A stretch of 64,000 nucleotides of DNA from Deltaproteobacteria bacterium (GTDB lineage Bacteria; Desulfobacterota; Syntrophobacteria; Syntrophobacterales; Syntrophobacteraceae). Position 1 is the stretch's first letter. Each line of letters begins with the position of its first letter. This document shows positions 36,045 through 45,118 of this stretch, piece by piece. The position numbers were made by a program, and so were the translations under genes. The DNA is taken from the NCBI GenBank assembly GCA_021780695.1, contig JAJXYD010000040.1:1-64000 (forward strand). The letters are read 5' to 3'. The notes under the pieces are model-generated. The model saw nothing but the letters and a program-made list of their open reading frames with translations. It was not told where the DNA came from and did not search any database.

Positions 36045-37517
36045 ATGGAAATTTCATATCAGCTCCGAAGCATCTTTCATATCCATGAGGCGTTAAGCCA
36101 GGGCTTGAGCCATTTTTCCGGTCCAAGCCGCGCGGCGCTCATTTATTCGGAAAGGTCCGAGGGACCCCTTCGCATCTATGATCCTCAAGGTCTCATGGAC
36201 GGCTGGGAATCCCTTATAGAGAAAATTTATCTGAAATCCGATACATGGCGGCAGTGTCAATCGGAAATTGTGGAGGGCGGGCTTCCCGTCCACACTCTTC
36301 CGCAAAAGGGGCTGGACCTGGCCGGTCTTGTTTCCAGGGGCGGCAGAGCAATGTCGCTTTTCTACCAGATGTGGTTTACCGAAGAGCATTCGACCCTTTG
36401 TTCGACGGGTCCGGTGGAAAGATGGCTGGAACATGCCGCCTGCCTTCTGGCTCACGATTGGGTCGATGAACAGTGGTTCTACACGCGAAATTCCTATTAT
36501 GTTATCAGGGAATATGCCCGACACGCCATCAGGGACTACGTCCAGGATCGGCTGGATGCCAAGTTTGGCCAGACACACCGCATCGATGTCTATCCCATCC
36601 TAGACGCCGTTCTGGCCATTTCCAAAACCAGGGAGGAAGGCGCCTGGCCGCGCGGGATAGTAGTATTCGTAGACCCCGCAAAGATCGAGTCTTTGCATTA
36701 CCTGGTAAAGTTTCCAAATCCCGAAAAGCTTAGACTCTCCAATTTCAAGCATGTTCGAAAGCTTATGCTCGCAGTGGAGAATTCGGACAGAAAACTGATT
36801 TCCGACGGGCAGAAAATCATCGGGGTTGTGCGCGGAACTTTGCCCGAATCGCGCCTGACCGCCGATTTCCGGGGCGGACACGGTTTTTTGCGCATTTCGG
36901 GCAGCGCCGTGTGCAGCTTTTCGGACGGAAGATTTCATTCGGCCAATCGAAAACCTAACCTGGTGCACCTCGAGGAGCTTTTCCTGGAATGTCCCGTACT
37001 TAAATCCCGGCGCCATGCTCTTTTTAAAATTGTATCCAGCATCGTGGAAAGGGCCGGCGAGCAGCGCCACGGAGCGACCCTCGTGATCGATTTGGGTCCC
37101 AAGCCCATAGCGATTTCAGGCCAAAAACTCGAAAATCCCATCGATCTTTGTAACGATACCATGCTCGATCTTGCCAAATCGCTATCAAAAGTGGATGGGG
37201 CGCTTCACATAGGATCAGATCTTCGTTTGCACGGCTTTGCCTGTTTGCTGGACGGTAAATCCATCCAGGGCGAAAACCGCGCGCGCGGGGCACGGTTTAA
37301 CTCAGCCCTGAGGTTTAGCGCGGCCCACGAAGACCTCATCGTGGTCGTTGTTTCCTCCGACCGGCCCGTATCGGTAATACACAAGGGAATAGATGTCAGC
37401 GCGGGTCCCGATTGGGAACCTCTGACACTCTCATGCGCAAATCCTCCCGCCCTGGGAGAGTGGCTAAACGATAGAGTCACATCCGCCTCCGCTTCTGACT
37501 GGCGTGAGCGGACATAA
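36045..37517 (+). CDS. Diadenylate-cyclase-domain protein with altered catalytic motif
   Basis: A 490-residue protein. The C-terminal DAC-like module (about 320-450) has HGATLVIDL, DGA (384-386) and RGARFNSALRFS (414-425). Canonical cyclases have DGA and G(T)RHRAA; here the RHR is RFN. The N-terminal ~310 residues are unfamiliar and could be a sensor region. A possible c-di-AMP role is therefore uncertain, and catalytic loss is possible. The last ~12 codons and the stop lie in a dispersed repeat (37480-37619), suggesting that the 3' end was altered. ATG 36045 is chosen; an upstream ATT frame is less likely. Confidence 0.55.
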   Translation: MEISYQLRSIFHIHEALSQGLSHFSGPSRAALIYSERSEGPLRIYDPQGLMDGWESLIEKIYLKSDTWRQCQSEIVEGGLPVHTLPQKGLDLAGLVSRGGRAMSLFYQMWFTEEHSTLCSTGPVERWLEHAACLLAHDWVDEQWFYTRNSYYVIREYARHAIRDYVQDRLDAKFGQTHRIDVYPILDAVLAISKTREEGAWPRGIVVFVDPAKIESLHYLVKFPNPEKLRLSNFKHVRKLMLAVENSDRKLISDGQKIIGVVRGTLPESRLTADFRGGHGFLRISGSAVCSFSDGRFHSANRKPNLVHLEELFLECPVLKSRRHALFKIVSSIVERAGEQRHGATLVIDLGPKPIAISGQKLENPIDLCNDTMLDLAKSLSKVDGALHIGSDLRLHGFACLLDGKSIQGENRARGARFNSALRFSAAHEDLIVVVVSSDRPVSVIHKGIDVSAGPDWEPLTLSCANPPALGEWLNDRVTSASASDWRERT

Positions 37518-37917
37518 ATGACAAAGGCGGCGCCCCAAATCGGCGCGCGGTTCCATGCCCCCCTTTCCCCCTTCATATACAAAAAGCTCTAACATATGGT
37601 CAAACGGAGACTTGACCCCCTTTCACCCTACATGCCCCCCTTTCCCCCTTCATATACAAAAAGCTCTAACATATGGTCAAACGGAGACTTGACCCCCTTT
37701 CACGACCCTTTCACCCTTTTCATATACAAAAAGCTCTAACATATGGTCAAACGGAGACTTGACCCCTTTCTCTTTCTCATCCGCCTCCGCTTCTGACTGG
37801 CGTGAGCGGACATAAACGACAAAGGCGGCGCCCCAAATCGGCGCGCGGTTCCATGACCCCCTTTCCCCCTTCATATACAAAAAGCTCTAACATATGGTCA
37901 AACGGAGACTTGACCCC
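37480..37917. repeat. REP-like repeat array with two long duplicated units
   Basis: A 140-bp unit is duplicated at 37480-37619 and 37778-37917; each has a GC-rich part followed by a 46-base element beginning CATATACAAAAAGC. Two extra copies of only that element lie at 37651-37696 and 37721-37766. The element carries the dyad GGTCAA / TTGACC around ACGGAGAC (last copy 37896-37915). The same dyad occurs beside the RAYT fragment at 56982-57001. The first unit overlaps the end of the upstream gene. Confidence 0.9.
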
Positions 37918-38054
37918 CTTTCTTTCTGCTTTCCCCTTTCTTTCTGCTCCTTTCTGACTCAGTATATCCGATGGGTAGACCTTAACCCATGGACAGGGCT
38001 GCCTCAGGGCATTATTTATGAATTATATTTAAGCGTTTCAATGGGAAAGGCAGC

Positions 38055-38534
38055 ATGCCCCGTGGAGGTAAGATGGAAACCGACCTGCGCAGCGACGATC
38101 GTTTCAGGGAAAAGATAATGGAAATGCTGGCCGCGGACAATGGTTTTGCACTAACCGATTTCAGAATCAGAGTTTTTACCGAAGTGCAAAACTATTCCAG
38201 AGAGCTTCAGGAACTCGAACACGTCTCGGATCTTTTCTTCACCTTGTGTGAACTGATTGTCGATTGTCAGTTTCTAAGCGTACCAAACGATGCGTTCAAA
38301 ATAATACTGGCTAGTCTGCTCTGCGGGCCTCAAGACGCAATAAACTGTCCCGGCGAGGAGATAAGAAAATTGATCGGATTAAATAGCGGCGGCTTCGAAG
38401 AGGCGCAGGACCACCTCAAAAGCAACCAGTGCATTGTATCGTCTCTAAACAAGGGAAAAAGGGGCCCAAAGGCAAGCCGCCTGAACGCAAAAAGGAATTT
38501 TTCTAGGGGCTATAAATCCGATATTCCGGCGTAA
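38055..38534 (+). CDS. Unknown 159-residue soluble protein
   Basis: A soluble protein with a helix-rich acidic N-terminal half and a basic tail (NKGKRGPKASRLNAKRN). No known domain is recognised. It could start at 38055 or at the in-frame ATG 38073, where GGAGG lies four bases upstream; both spacings are equally short. A strong terminator follows. It may be a small DNA- or RNA-associated protein given the basic tail, but this is speculative. Confidence 0.5.
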   Translation: MPRGGKMETDLRSDDRFREKIMEMLAADNGFALTDFRIRVFTEVQNYSRELQELEHVSDLFFTLCELIVDCQFLSVPNDAFKIILASLLCGPQDAINCPGEEIRKLIGLNSGGFEEAQDHLKSNQCIVSSLNKGKRGPKASRLNAKRNFSRGYKSDIPA

Positions 38535-38548
38535 ACAATTCAAATTAA

Positions 38549-38585
38549 GCGACGGAAGGGCTAAAGGCCCTCCCGCCGCTTTTTG
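38549..38585 (+). terminator. Terminator after the 159-residue gene
   Basis: GCGACGGAAGGGC pairs with GCCCTCCCGCCGC around TAAAG, followed by TTTTT. It lies in the narrow gap between two converging genes. Confidence 0.75.
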
Positions 38586-38601
38586 TCGATGCTATCGTGG
38601 T

Positions 38602-40155
38602 CTATTGCGGGATATTGCCGTGCTTTTTGGGCGGAAGCGCCTGGCGCTTATTGCCGATCAGCCGGAAGGCCTCAATGAGGCGCACTCTGGTTTCGGAGGG
38701 CATTATCACACCGTCTATGTAGCCTCTGGATGCGGCAATATAAGGATTGTAGAGTTCCTTGCGGTAGTGGTCTATGACTTCCTGGCGTTTGACCGCGGGG
38801 TCTGGGCTTTCCTGGATATCGCGGCGAAAGATCACGTTTGCCGCGCCTTCGGCGCCCATTACGGCAATCTCGGCCGTTGGCCAGGCGAAGTTGAAATCGG
38901 CCCGCAGATCGCTTGCGCACATCGCAAGGTAAGAGCCGCCGTAGTCTTTGCGGGTGGTAAGGGTGATCTTGGGAACCGTTGCTTCCGAATAACACCACAG
39001 AAGTTTTGCGCCGTGCCGGATAATACCGCCCCATTCCTGCTGTCTGCCCGGAAGGTAGCCGGGTACATCGGCAATGGTAAGAATGGGGACGTTAAAGCAA
39101 TCGCAGGTGCGAATGAAGCGCGAAGCCTTGTCCGAGGAGTCGATGTCGAGGCAACCGGCCAGCACCTTGGGCTGGTTTGCGATAATACCTATGGTCTTTC
39201 CGTCCAAACGGGCGAAGCCTACGATGATATTTTCGGCAAAATAGGCATGGACCTCCAGGAAGTCTCCGTTATCGACAAGCGAGCGTATCACGTTTTTCAT
39301 GTCGTAGGGGTCCATGGCGGCGTCCGGGATAATCGTATCAAGTTCGGGGCACAACCTGGCCGGGTCATCTCCCGTATCGATACAGGGAGGATCGTCCATG
39401 TTGTTTTCAGGTAAAAAGGAGAGGATCCTCTTTATCTGGTCGATGCAGTCGGCATCGTTTTCGGCCGCGAACTGGGCCACTCCGCTCTTGGAGTTGTGGG
39501 TCATCGCCCCGCCGAGTTCTTCCTGGGTGATTACCTCGCCCAGCACCGACTTTATAACATCGGGGCCGGTTATAAACATCAGGCCGGTTCCCTTTACCAT
39601 GTAGACGAAATCGGTCATTGCCGGTGAATATACGGCGCCGCCCGCACACGGTCCCATGATGGCCGAAATCTGGGGAACCACTCCCGAGGCCATGGCGTTG
39701 CGGTAGAATATCTGCCCAAATCCGGAGAGCGCATCCACGCCTTCCTGAATTCTGGCTCCGCCCGAATCGCAAAAACCAACAATCGGTTTTCCAACCCGCA
39801 GGGACAGATCCATAACCTTGCAGATTTTCTTGGCATGCATCTCGCCAAGGCTTCCGGCCCTGGAGGTAAAATCCTGAGCGAAGGCAAAAACCTGCCTGCC
39901 GTTGACATTTCCAAAACCGGTGATGACACCGTCGGCGGGAATTTCAACTTTATCAATTCCAAACAGCGTTCCACGGTGTTTTACAAACATATCGAGTTCA
40001 CGGAAGCTGCCGGGGTCGAAGAAATGATCAAGGCGCTCCCTGGCGGTCATCTTACCGCGTTCGAGTTGCTGGGAAACCGCTTTGGGGCCGCCCATTCCGA
40101 CAACTTTGGCTTCCCTGTCGCGAAGCTCTTTGAGTTTATCCGCCACTACTCCCAT
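38602..40155 (-). CDS. Methylmalonyl-CoA/propionyl-CoA carboxyltransferase subunit
   Basis: A 517-residue biotin-dependent carboxyltransferase of the PccB/MmdA family. The enzyme transfers carboxyl between biotin and propionyl-CoA or methylmalonyl-CoA. The oxyanion-forming CoA sites are visible as FCDSGGARIQEG, GPCAGGAVYSPAMTDF, ITGPDVIK and DVPGYLPGRQQEWGGIIRHGAKLL. It ends KKHGNIPQ as many family members do. ATG 40155 is chosen for the GGAGGAG upstream; GTG 40164 overlaps that site. The biotin carrier and membrane decarboxylase or biotin carboxylase genes are not in the window. Confidence 0.93.
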   Translation of the reverse strand: MGVVADKLKELRDREAKVVGMGGPKAVSQQLERGKMTARERLDHFFDPGSFRELDMFVKHRGTLFGIDKVEIPADGVITGFGNVNGRQVFAFAQDFTSRAGSLGEMHAKKICKVMDLSLRVGKPIVGFCDSGGARIQEGVDALSGFGQIFYRNAMASGVVPQISAIMGPCAGGAVYSPAMTDFVYMVKGTGLMFITGPDVIKSVLGEVITQEELGGAMTHNSKSGVAQFAAENDADCIDQIKRILSFLPENNMDDPPCIDTGDDPARLCPELDTIIPDAAMDPYDMKNVIRSLVDNGDFLEVHAYFAENIIVGFARLDGKTIGIIANQPKVLAGCLDIDSSDKASRFIRTCDCFNVPILTIADVPGYLPGRQQEWGGIIRHGAKLLWCYSEATVPKITLTTRKDYGGSYLAMCASDLRADFNFAWPTAEIAVMGAEGAANVIFRRDIQESPDPAVKRQEVIDHYRKELYNPYIAASRGYIDGVIMPSETRVRLIEAFRLIGNKRQALPPKKHGNIPQ

Positions 40156-40317
40156 ATCGGCCACTCCTCCGTATCGACTTTATAATAGAGCCGGGATTTG
40201 CCGCCCTTTGACGGCAGTAAAGTCATTCTAGCTGCTTGAAGTGTTATGTCAAGGTCTTTCCCGATTGATAGTCCAAAAATTCACATGGCTTAAACTTTGT
40301 GTGGGCAAGGGTAAAAA

Positions 40318-40752
40318 TCAGTGCCTGCGCTCATAGGGGACATGAATCGGGTTTAGCCCCCTCTCCTTTGCCCCCTGCCAGAGCAGGCGGCTTTTCTGCT
40401 TGCGCCGGGGGTCGTCGCCAAGAATAAAATGGACTGCGGTTTCAAATGAGTTCATGAATTCCAGCTCGGTTTCACAGCCGCAAACGAGGACTTCGCAGCA
40501 CGAGGCCGGGAACTGGCCGGGAGTGATCAAAACCGGCTCCCCGGGCTGGTTTGTCCCGGAATTAAAAATTTTATGCGGAATGAAACTCTGCTGTGAAAAT
40601 GTCCACAATAACTGGTCGATAAGTTGAGCGTCGGCCAGGGAATCGACCACGACCCTGACGTGCTTTCTTTCCAGGTAGAACCTTTCGGTCCAACGGCAAA
40701 TGCAGTCGTTTTGCTCACCTGCAGTTGTTTCGACAAAATAGATGGCCGTCAT
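40318..40752 (-). CDS. holC: DNA polymerase III chi subunit
   Basis: A 144-residue HolC. It links the clamp-loader (via psi) to SSB. The conserved pieces ICRWTERFYLERKHVRVVVDS, LIDQLLWTFSQQSFIPHKIF and PVLITPGQF are visible in family order. Start ATG 40752 is chosen because the longer reading frame from 41070 is antisense to the Fn3 gene and lacks similarity. It is 100 bases divergent from the Fn3 protein gene. dnaE follows elsewhere in the window and is on the same strand, though not adjacent. Confidence 0.85.
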   Translation of the reverse strand: MTAIYFVETTAGEQNDCICRWTERFYLERKHVRVVVDSLADAQLIDQLLWTFSQQSFIPHKIFNSGTNQPGEPVLITPGQFPASCCEVLVCGCETELEFMNSFETAVHFILGDDPRRKQKSRLLWQGAKERGLNPIHVPYERRH

Positions 40753-40852
40753 ATCAGGAACCGATTGAGCCGCAGTTGATGTAGGATTACTATAGTAAGG
40801 GACAAGGTAGTCATTGTCCTGCCCCTTCAACTTTTCACAAAGGAGGAATATC

Positions 40853-41233
40853 ATGATTGGCAAAACGATTGCAATCACTGTAATGGGGATCTTTTTAGCG
40901 GCAACCCCGGCTTTTGCCTTCGGAGGAGGGGGCGGCATAGGCGTAGGCGCTCCCACGTCCACTTTGATTCCGAGTCCTCCCAGGAACGTAACGGCGGTTG
41001 CGGGCGATGGAATGGCGACCGTTAGCTTCCTGCCGCCCAAGACGAGCAGCAGTCCGGTAACGGTATACACGGTAACGGCCTATCCGGGGCATATCATGAC
41101 CCGCGGCGTCAAAAGTCCCATAGTGGTAATGGGGCTTCGCCACGGGGTAACCTACATATTCAGGGTAAGGGCCGCCAGCGTAATCGGTACGGGGCTGTCT
41201 TCGCACCCCTCCAATCCGGTCACAACGCGTTGA
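40853..41233 (+). CDS. Exported fibronectin type III domain protein
   Basis: A 126-residue secreted protein. A signal peptide (IAITVMGIFLAATPAFA) precedes a short Gly-rich linker and a single fibronectin type III domain (about 40-125), recognised by PPRNVTAVAGDGMATVSFLPP, TAYPG and VTYIFRVRAASVIGTG. AAAGGAGG lies six bases upstream of the ATG at 40853. Such domains mediate binding outside the cell; the target is unknown. It is convergent with dnaE and shares a bidirectional terminator with it. Confidence 0.8.
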   Translation: MIGKTIAITVMGIFLAATPAFAFGGGGGIGVGAPTSTLIPSPPRNVTAVAGDGMATVSFLPPKTSSSPVTVYTVTAYPGHIMTRGVKSPIVVMGLRHGVTYIFRVRAASVIGTGLSSHPSNPVTTR

Positions 41234-41251
41234 GAGGGGCAAAAAATCGCG

Positions 41252-41305
41252 GGCAGGGTCGCGGAAAGGGTTTGCAGTAAAGAAATTTGTTTCCGCGACC
41301 TTGCC
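41252..41305. terminator. Bidirectional terminator between the Fn3 gene and dnaE
   Basis: GGCAGGGTCGCGGAAA (41252-41267) pairs with TTTCCGCGACCTTGCC (41290-41305), a 16-pair stem with one G-T. Downstream on the minus strand a run of six T follows soon, so it should end dnaE transcription. On the plus strand it lies 19 bases after the Fn3 gene. Confidence 0.8.
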
Positions 41306-44300
41306 TTAAGCCCCGTTTCTGTAGGTGGGTTCCGCGCTGTCGGGGCCGAAATAGAGGTGCATTTCCTCAAAGAAGGCATGCGTTGGATTAACGGGCAGCT
41401 TGGACAGATCCAGTACGGCCTCGCCTTTATCTTCCACGGCCAGGTGCAAAACCGCGCGGCAATCGCCGTGATGGCTTACCAAAAGGTGTCTTAGTCTTCC
41501 GAAGGCGTCCCGGTCCATACGGGAGGCGTCGAGCTTTATGCGCACCGAATCGACGGCCTGAAGGGCGGCTTCCCCCATGCTGAGAAAACGATTGGCTATG
41601 AGCTTGGTCGATTTTTCGTCATGCTGCACCTTTGCCCACAGGGCGAGGGGTTCGTCTCCGGCGATAAGCGCTCTGGCCTGGGTAAAGGGTTCGGCAAAGA
41701 CCACGACCTCGATGGTGCCTTCCTTATCTTCGAGGTTAAGAAAGGCCATCCGGTCGCCCCTTTTGGTGGTTATCTCCTTTATCATCGAAAAAAGGCCGCA
41801 GAGCACCACCTCGGAGCCTTCCCGCTTTTCTTTAACCGATTGCGTGTCGGCGGTGGAAACCGAACGAATCTGTTCGGAGTAAAAATCGAGGGGATGTCCC
41901 GAGATGTAGAAGCCAAGCGACTCCTTTTCGAACTGGAGGCGCATGCGGCTGTCCCAGTCGGCTGTTTGGGGAAGCAAGGGGGGTTTTATCTTCTTTTTGG
42001 CTCTAAGGACTTCGAAGAGGTTCATTTGCCCCGACATGCGGTCTTTTTGAACGGTTGCGGCCCGCTCCATTACCTCATCGAGACCGGCCATAAGCTGGGC
42101 GCGATTGTCATGGAGGGAGTCGAAAGCCCCGCAGCGAATGAGCTGTTCGATCACCCGGCGGTTTACTTTCTGGGAATCGATGCGGGCGCAGAAATCGTGG
42201 ATGGTGGTATAGGGCCCCTGGTCCCGTCTGCACTGTAAAATGATCTCGACGGCGGTTTCGCCTACGTTTTTTACTGCTCCCAGTCCAAAGCGAATCATGT
42301 GGTCGACCACATGGAAGACCATGCCGCTTTCGTTGACATCGGGGGGAAGAATGCGTATGTCCATCAGGGCGCACTGGTTTATAAGCTTTACTATCTGGTC
42401 GGAATTGCCGATAAAGCTGTTCATGAGGGCGGCCATGAATTCGACCGGATAATGCGCTTTAAGCCAGGCGGTATGGTAGGCTATAAGAGCATAAGCGGCG
42501 CTGTGGGACTTATTGAAGCCGTATTCGGCAAACTTTGCCATAAGGTCGAAGATATGATTTGCCTTGGCGGGGTCTATGCCGTTGGCTGTCGCGCCCTTAA
42601 CGAAGCGGTCCTTCTGGGCCTCCATTAGCGAGGCGATTTTTTTCCCCATGGCCCTTCGCAAAATATCGGCCTCTCCAAGAGTGTAGTTCGCCAGGGTGCT
42701 CGAGATTTTCATCACCTGTTCCTGGTAGAGGATAACGCCGTGGGTCTCTTCGAGTATGGGTTTAAGTATATCCAGATCGTAGACGATCTCCCCGCCGTGT
42801 TTTCCCTGGATGTACTGATCGACCATGCCGCTTCCAAGGGGGCCCGGACGGTAGAGGGCAACGAGAGCCACAATGTCGGAGAAAGTTCCGGGACGCAGCT
42901 TGACCAGGATATCGCGCATACCCGAGCTTTCCAGCTGGAACACTCCGGTTGTGTCGGCGCGGGATAAAAGCTCGTAGGTTTCCCGATCGTCGAGGGGAAC
43001 ATCTTCCATCTTGACCTTTACGCCGTGATTTTCCTCTATCATCCTCAAGGCGTCGTTTATGACCGTAAGGTTTCGAAGCCCCAGGAAGTCGAACTTTATG
43101 AGTCCTGTCTTTTCGACATATTTCATCGGATACTGGGAAACGATTTCCCCTTCGGGGCCAACGCACATGGGCATGTATTCAACGATCGGCTTGTCCGCTA
43201 TGACTACGCCGGCCGCGTGGGTGGAAGCATGGCGGGTTAGCCCCTCCAGTGCCCGGGCTATCTCGAAGAGTTCCTTTACCTGCGGGTTTTCGGCTTGCAT
43301 CTCGACAAGGCGGGGCTCAACGGCCATCGCCCCCTTCAGATCGATCCCAAGGGTGGCGGGAATGAGCTTGGCTATGCGGTCGACATCGTTATAAGCCATG
43401 GCAAGGGCGCGGCCCACATCGCGAATGACCGCTCTTGCCTGCATTGTGCCGAATGTGGCGATTTGGGATACCCTGTCCTTGCCGTAGCGGTGGGTTACAT
43501 ATTCGAGGACCTTTTCCCGGCCGTTTACGCAAAAGTCAACGTCGATATCAGGCATGCTGATGCGTTCGATATTGAGGAAGCGCTCGAAGATGAGTCCGTG
43601 TTCGATGGGGTCAAGATCGGTTATGCGCATCACATAGGCCACAAGGCTTCCGGCGGCTGATCCGCGGCCCGGGCCAACGGGAATTCCGTTTCTTTTCGCA
43701 TAGTTTATGAAGTCTGAAACTATCAGGAAATAGGCCGGAAAACCCATCTGCTTTATTATGCCTATCTCGTAGTCGATCCTTTCGGTATATTCGCGGAGCC
43801 GCTCCGGGCTAAAAGAGGGATCTTTCCTTTTTATGGCCTCGATTCTAAGCTCGAAGCCCTCCCGCACCTCCTTTTCAAACCTCTCGTCGATGCTCTCGCC
43901 TTCCTCGATGGGAAATACCGGGAAGTGATAGCTGCCCAGATCGAGTTTCAAATCGCACTTGGCTGCGATCTCGACCGTGTTTGCCAGCGCATCGGGAACA
44001 TGGGCGAACTCCCGGGCCATCTCTTCGGGCGACTTGAAGTAGAGCTGATCGGTATGAAACTTGAGCCTTTTTTCATCGGCAACGGTTTTGCCCGTCTGGA
44101 TGCACAAAAGGATCTCATGAGCGCGGGCGTCGCTTTTTTTCAAGTAATGGCAATCGTTTGTCGCCACCAGAGGAAAGGAAAGCTCCCGGGCCAATCGAAT
44201 CAATCCCTCATTTGCCACGGTCTGTTCCGGAATGCCGTTTGCCTGGATTTCCAGGTAGAAATTGCCCGGTTCAAATATCTTGGCGTATTCGAGGGCCATG

Positions 44301-44821
44301 TTTTTGGCCGCCTCGTACTGATTGCGTATCACGAGCGAGGGGACCTCGCCATTGAGGCAGCCCGAAAGGCAGATGAGCCCCTCGCTGTAGAGCCTTAGAA
44401 TTTCCTTATCGATTCGCGGCTTGTAATAAAAGCCTTCGATAAAGCCAAGGGATACCAGTTTCATGAGGTTCTTGTAACCGGTCCGGTTCTGGGCAAGAAG
44501 GGTCAAATGGTAGTTTTTGTCTTCGTCGCGGCTTATGTCCGCCGGGCCCGCCGTGGAGGTCTGAGCGCGCTCCACCGCCGAGGGTCTTCCCCGGTCATGG
44601 CGGCTTCTTGGCGCAATGTAGGCTTCACAGCCCACGATCGGTTTGATCTCATATTTTTTGGAAAGCTCGTAGAATTCGAGCGCGCCGTACATGTTGCCAT
44701 GGTCGGTAATGGTAGCCGCGGGCATCTGGAAGGCTTTGGCGGTTTCAAAAAGATCCTTTAGCCGGATCGCTCCGTCAAGGAGGCTGTACTGGGTATGGAC
44801 GTGCAGATGGACAAAATCCAT
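41306..44821 (-). CDS. dnaE: DNA polymerase III alpha subunit
   Basis: The replicative polymerase catalytic subunit, 1171 residues. Domains in order are PHP (MDFVHLHVHTQYSLLDGAI at the start), palm with PDIDVDF near residues 420-427 carrying the catalytic aspartates, the fingers region (FNKSHSAAYALIAYHTAWLKAHYP) and a C-terminal OB-fold. The length matches DnaE1 (about 1160). ATG 44821 is set by the PHP motif, with GAGGAG ten bases upstream; residues before it in the same frame are unrelated. It has no adjacent replication gene in the window. Confidence 0.97.
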   Translation of the reverse strand: MDFVHLHVHTQYSLLDGAIRLKDLFETAKAFQMPAATITDHGNMYGALEFYELSKKYEIKPIVGCEAYIAPRSRHDRGRPSAVERAQTSTAGPADISRDEDKNYHLTLLAQNRTGYKNLMKLVSLGFIEGFYYKPRIDKEILRLYSEGLICLSGCLNGEVPSLVIRNQYEAAKNMALEYAKIFEPGNFYLEIQANGIPEQTVANEGLIRLARELSFPLVATNDCHYLKKSDARAHEILLCIQTGKTVADEKRLKFHTDQLYFKSPEEMAREFAHVPDALANTVEIAAKCDLKLDLGSYHFPVFPIEEGESIDERFEKEVREGFELRIEAIKRKDPSFSPERLREYTERIDYEIGIIKQMGFPAYFLIVSDFINYAKRNGIPVGPGRGSAAGSLVAYVMRITDLDPIEHGLIFERFLNIERISMPDIDVDFCVNGREKVLEYVTHRYGKDRVSQIATFGTMQARAVIRDVGRALAMAYNDVDRIAKLIPATLGIDLKGAMAVEPRLVEMQAENPQVKELFEIARALEGLTRHASTHAAGVVIADKPIVEYMPMCVGPEGEIVSQYPMKYVEKTGLIKFDFLGLRNLTVINDALRMIEENHGVKVKMEDVPLDDRETYELLSRADTTGVFQLESSGMRDILVKLRPGTFSDIVALVALYRPGPLGSGMVDQYIQGKHGGEIVYDLDILKPILEETHGVILYQEQVMKISSTLANYTLGEADILRRAMGKKIASLMEAQKDRFVKGATANGIDPAKANHIFDLMAKFAEYGFNKSHSAAYALIAYHTAWLKAHYPVEFMAALMNSFIGNSDQIVKLINQCALMDIRILPPDVNESGMVFHVVDHMIRFGLGAVKNVGETAVEIILQCRRDQGPYTTIHDFCARIDSQKVNRRVIEQLIRCGAFDSLHDNRAQLMAGLDEVMERAATVQKDRMSGQMNLFEVLRAKKKIKPPLLPQTADWDSRMRLQFEKESLGFYISGHPLDFYSEQIRSVSTADTQSVKEKREGSEVVLCGLFSMIKEITTKRGDRMAFLNLEDKEGTIEVVVFAEPFTQARALIAGDEPLALWAKVQHDEKSTKLIANRFLSMGEAALQAVDSVRIKLDASRMDRDAFGRLRHLLVSHHGDCRAVLHLAVEDKGEAVLDLSKLPVNPTHAFFEEMHLYFGPDSAEPTYRNGA

Positions 44822-45118
44822 TCGGCGGGCTCTCCTCACTGATAATTCAATCAAAGGACAAATACAAAAGGGCTTCCGGCTTTCCCGGCGGGTCCGCAAA
44901 AGCAAGGGGCAAACACCCTCCGGGAGGCCGGTTGCCAACCGGAGCCGGCCGGTTTATTTTCCCCCGGGGCCGTCATGGTAATTCTAACATATAAGGCTCT
45001 TGTTACCAGCCTGCAATTTTAGATCTTGCCGCCTGCGGGCAAATGCGTTTAGGATGCAGTTTCAAGGTGTTTGCGGACCGCTTTTCAGGCTCTTTTCAAA
45101 CGACGAGGGAATAAATTT

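Noticed and set aside
37677-37880. Minus-strand frames in the REP array with a repeated WNRAPIWGAAF string
   Set aside because: The two frames (also seen near 37205-37582) simply translate both copies of the repeat; no start signal or gene family supports them.
40753-41070. N-terminal extension of the holC frame
   Set aside because: The extra residues are antisense to the exported Fn3 gene and share nothing with HolC; the conserved region starts at 40752.
44822-45118. Possible glmS ribozyme upstream of glmS
   Set aside because: The region has a CCGGTT/AACCGG dyad near 44930 but not the ribozyme core, and such ribozymes are known mainly from Gram-positive bacteria.
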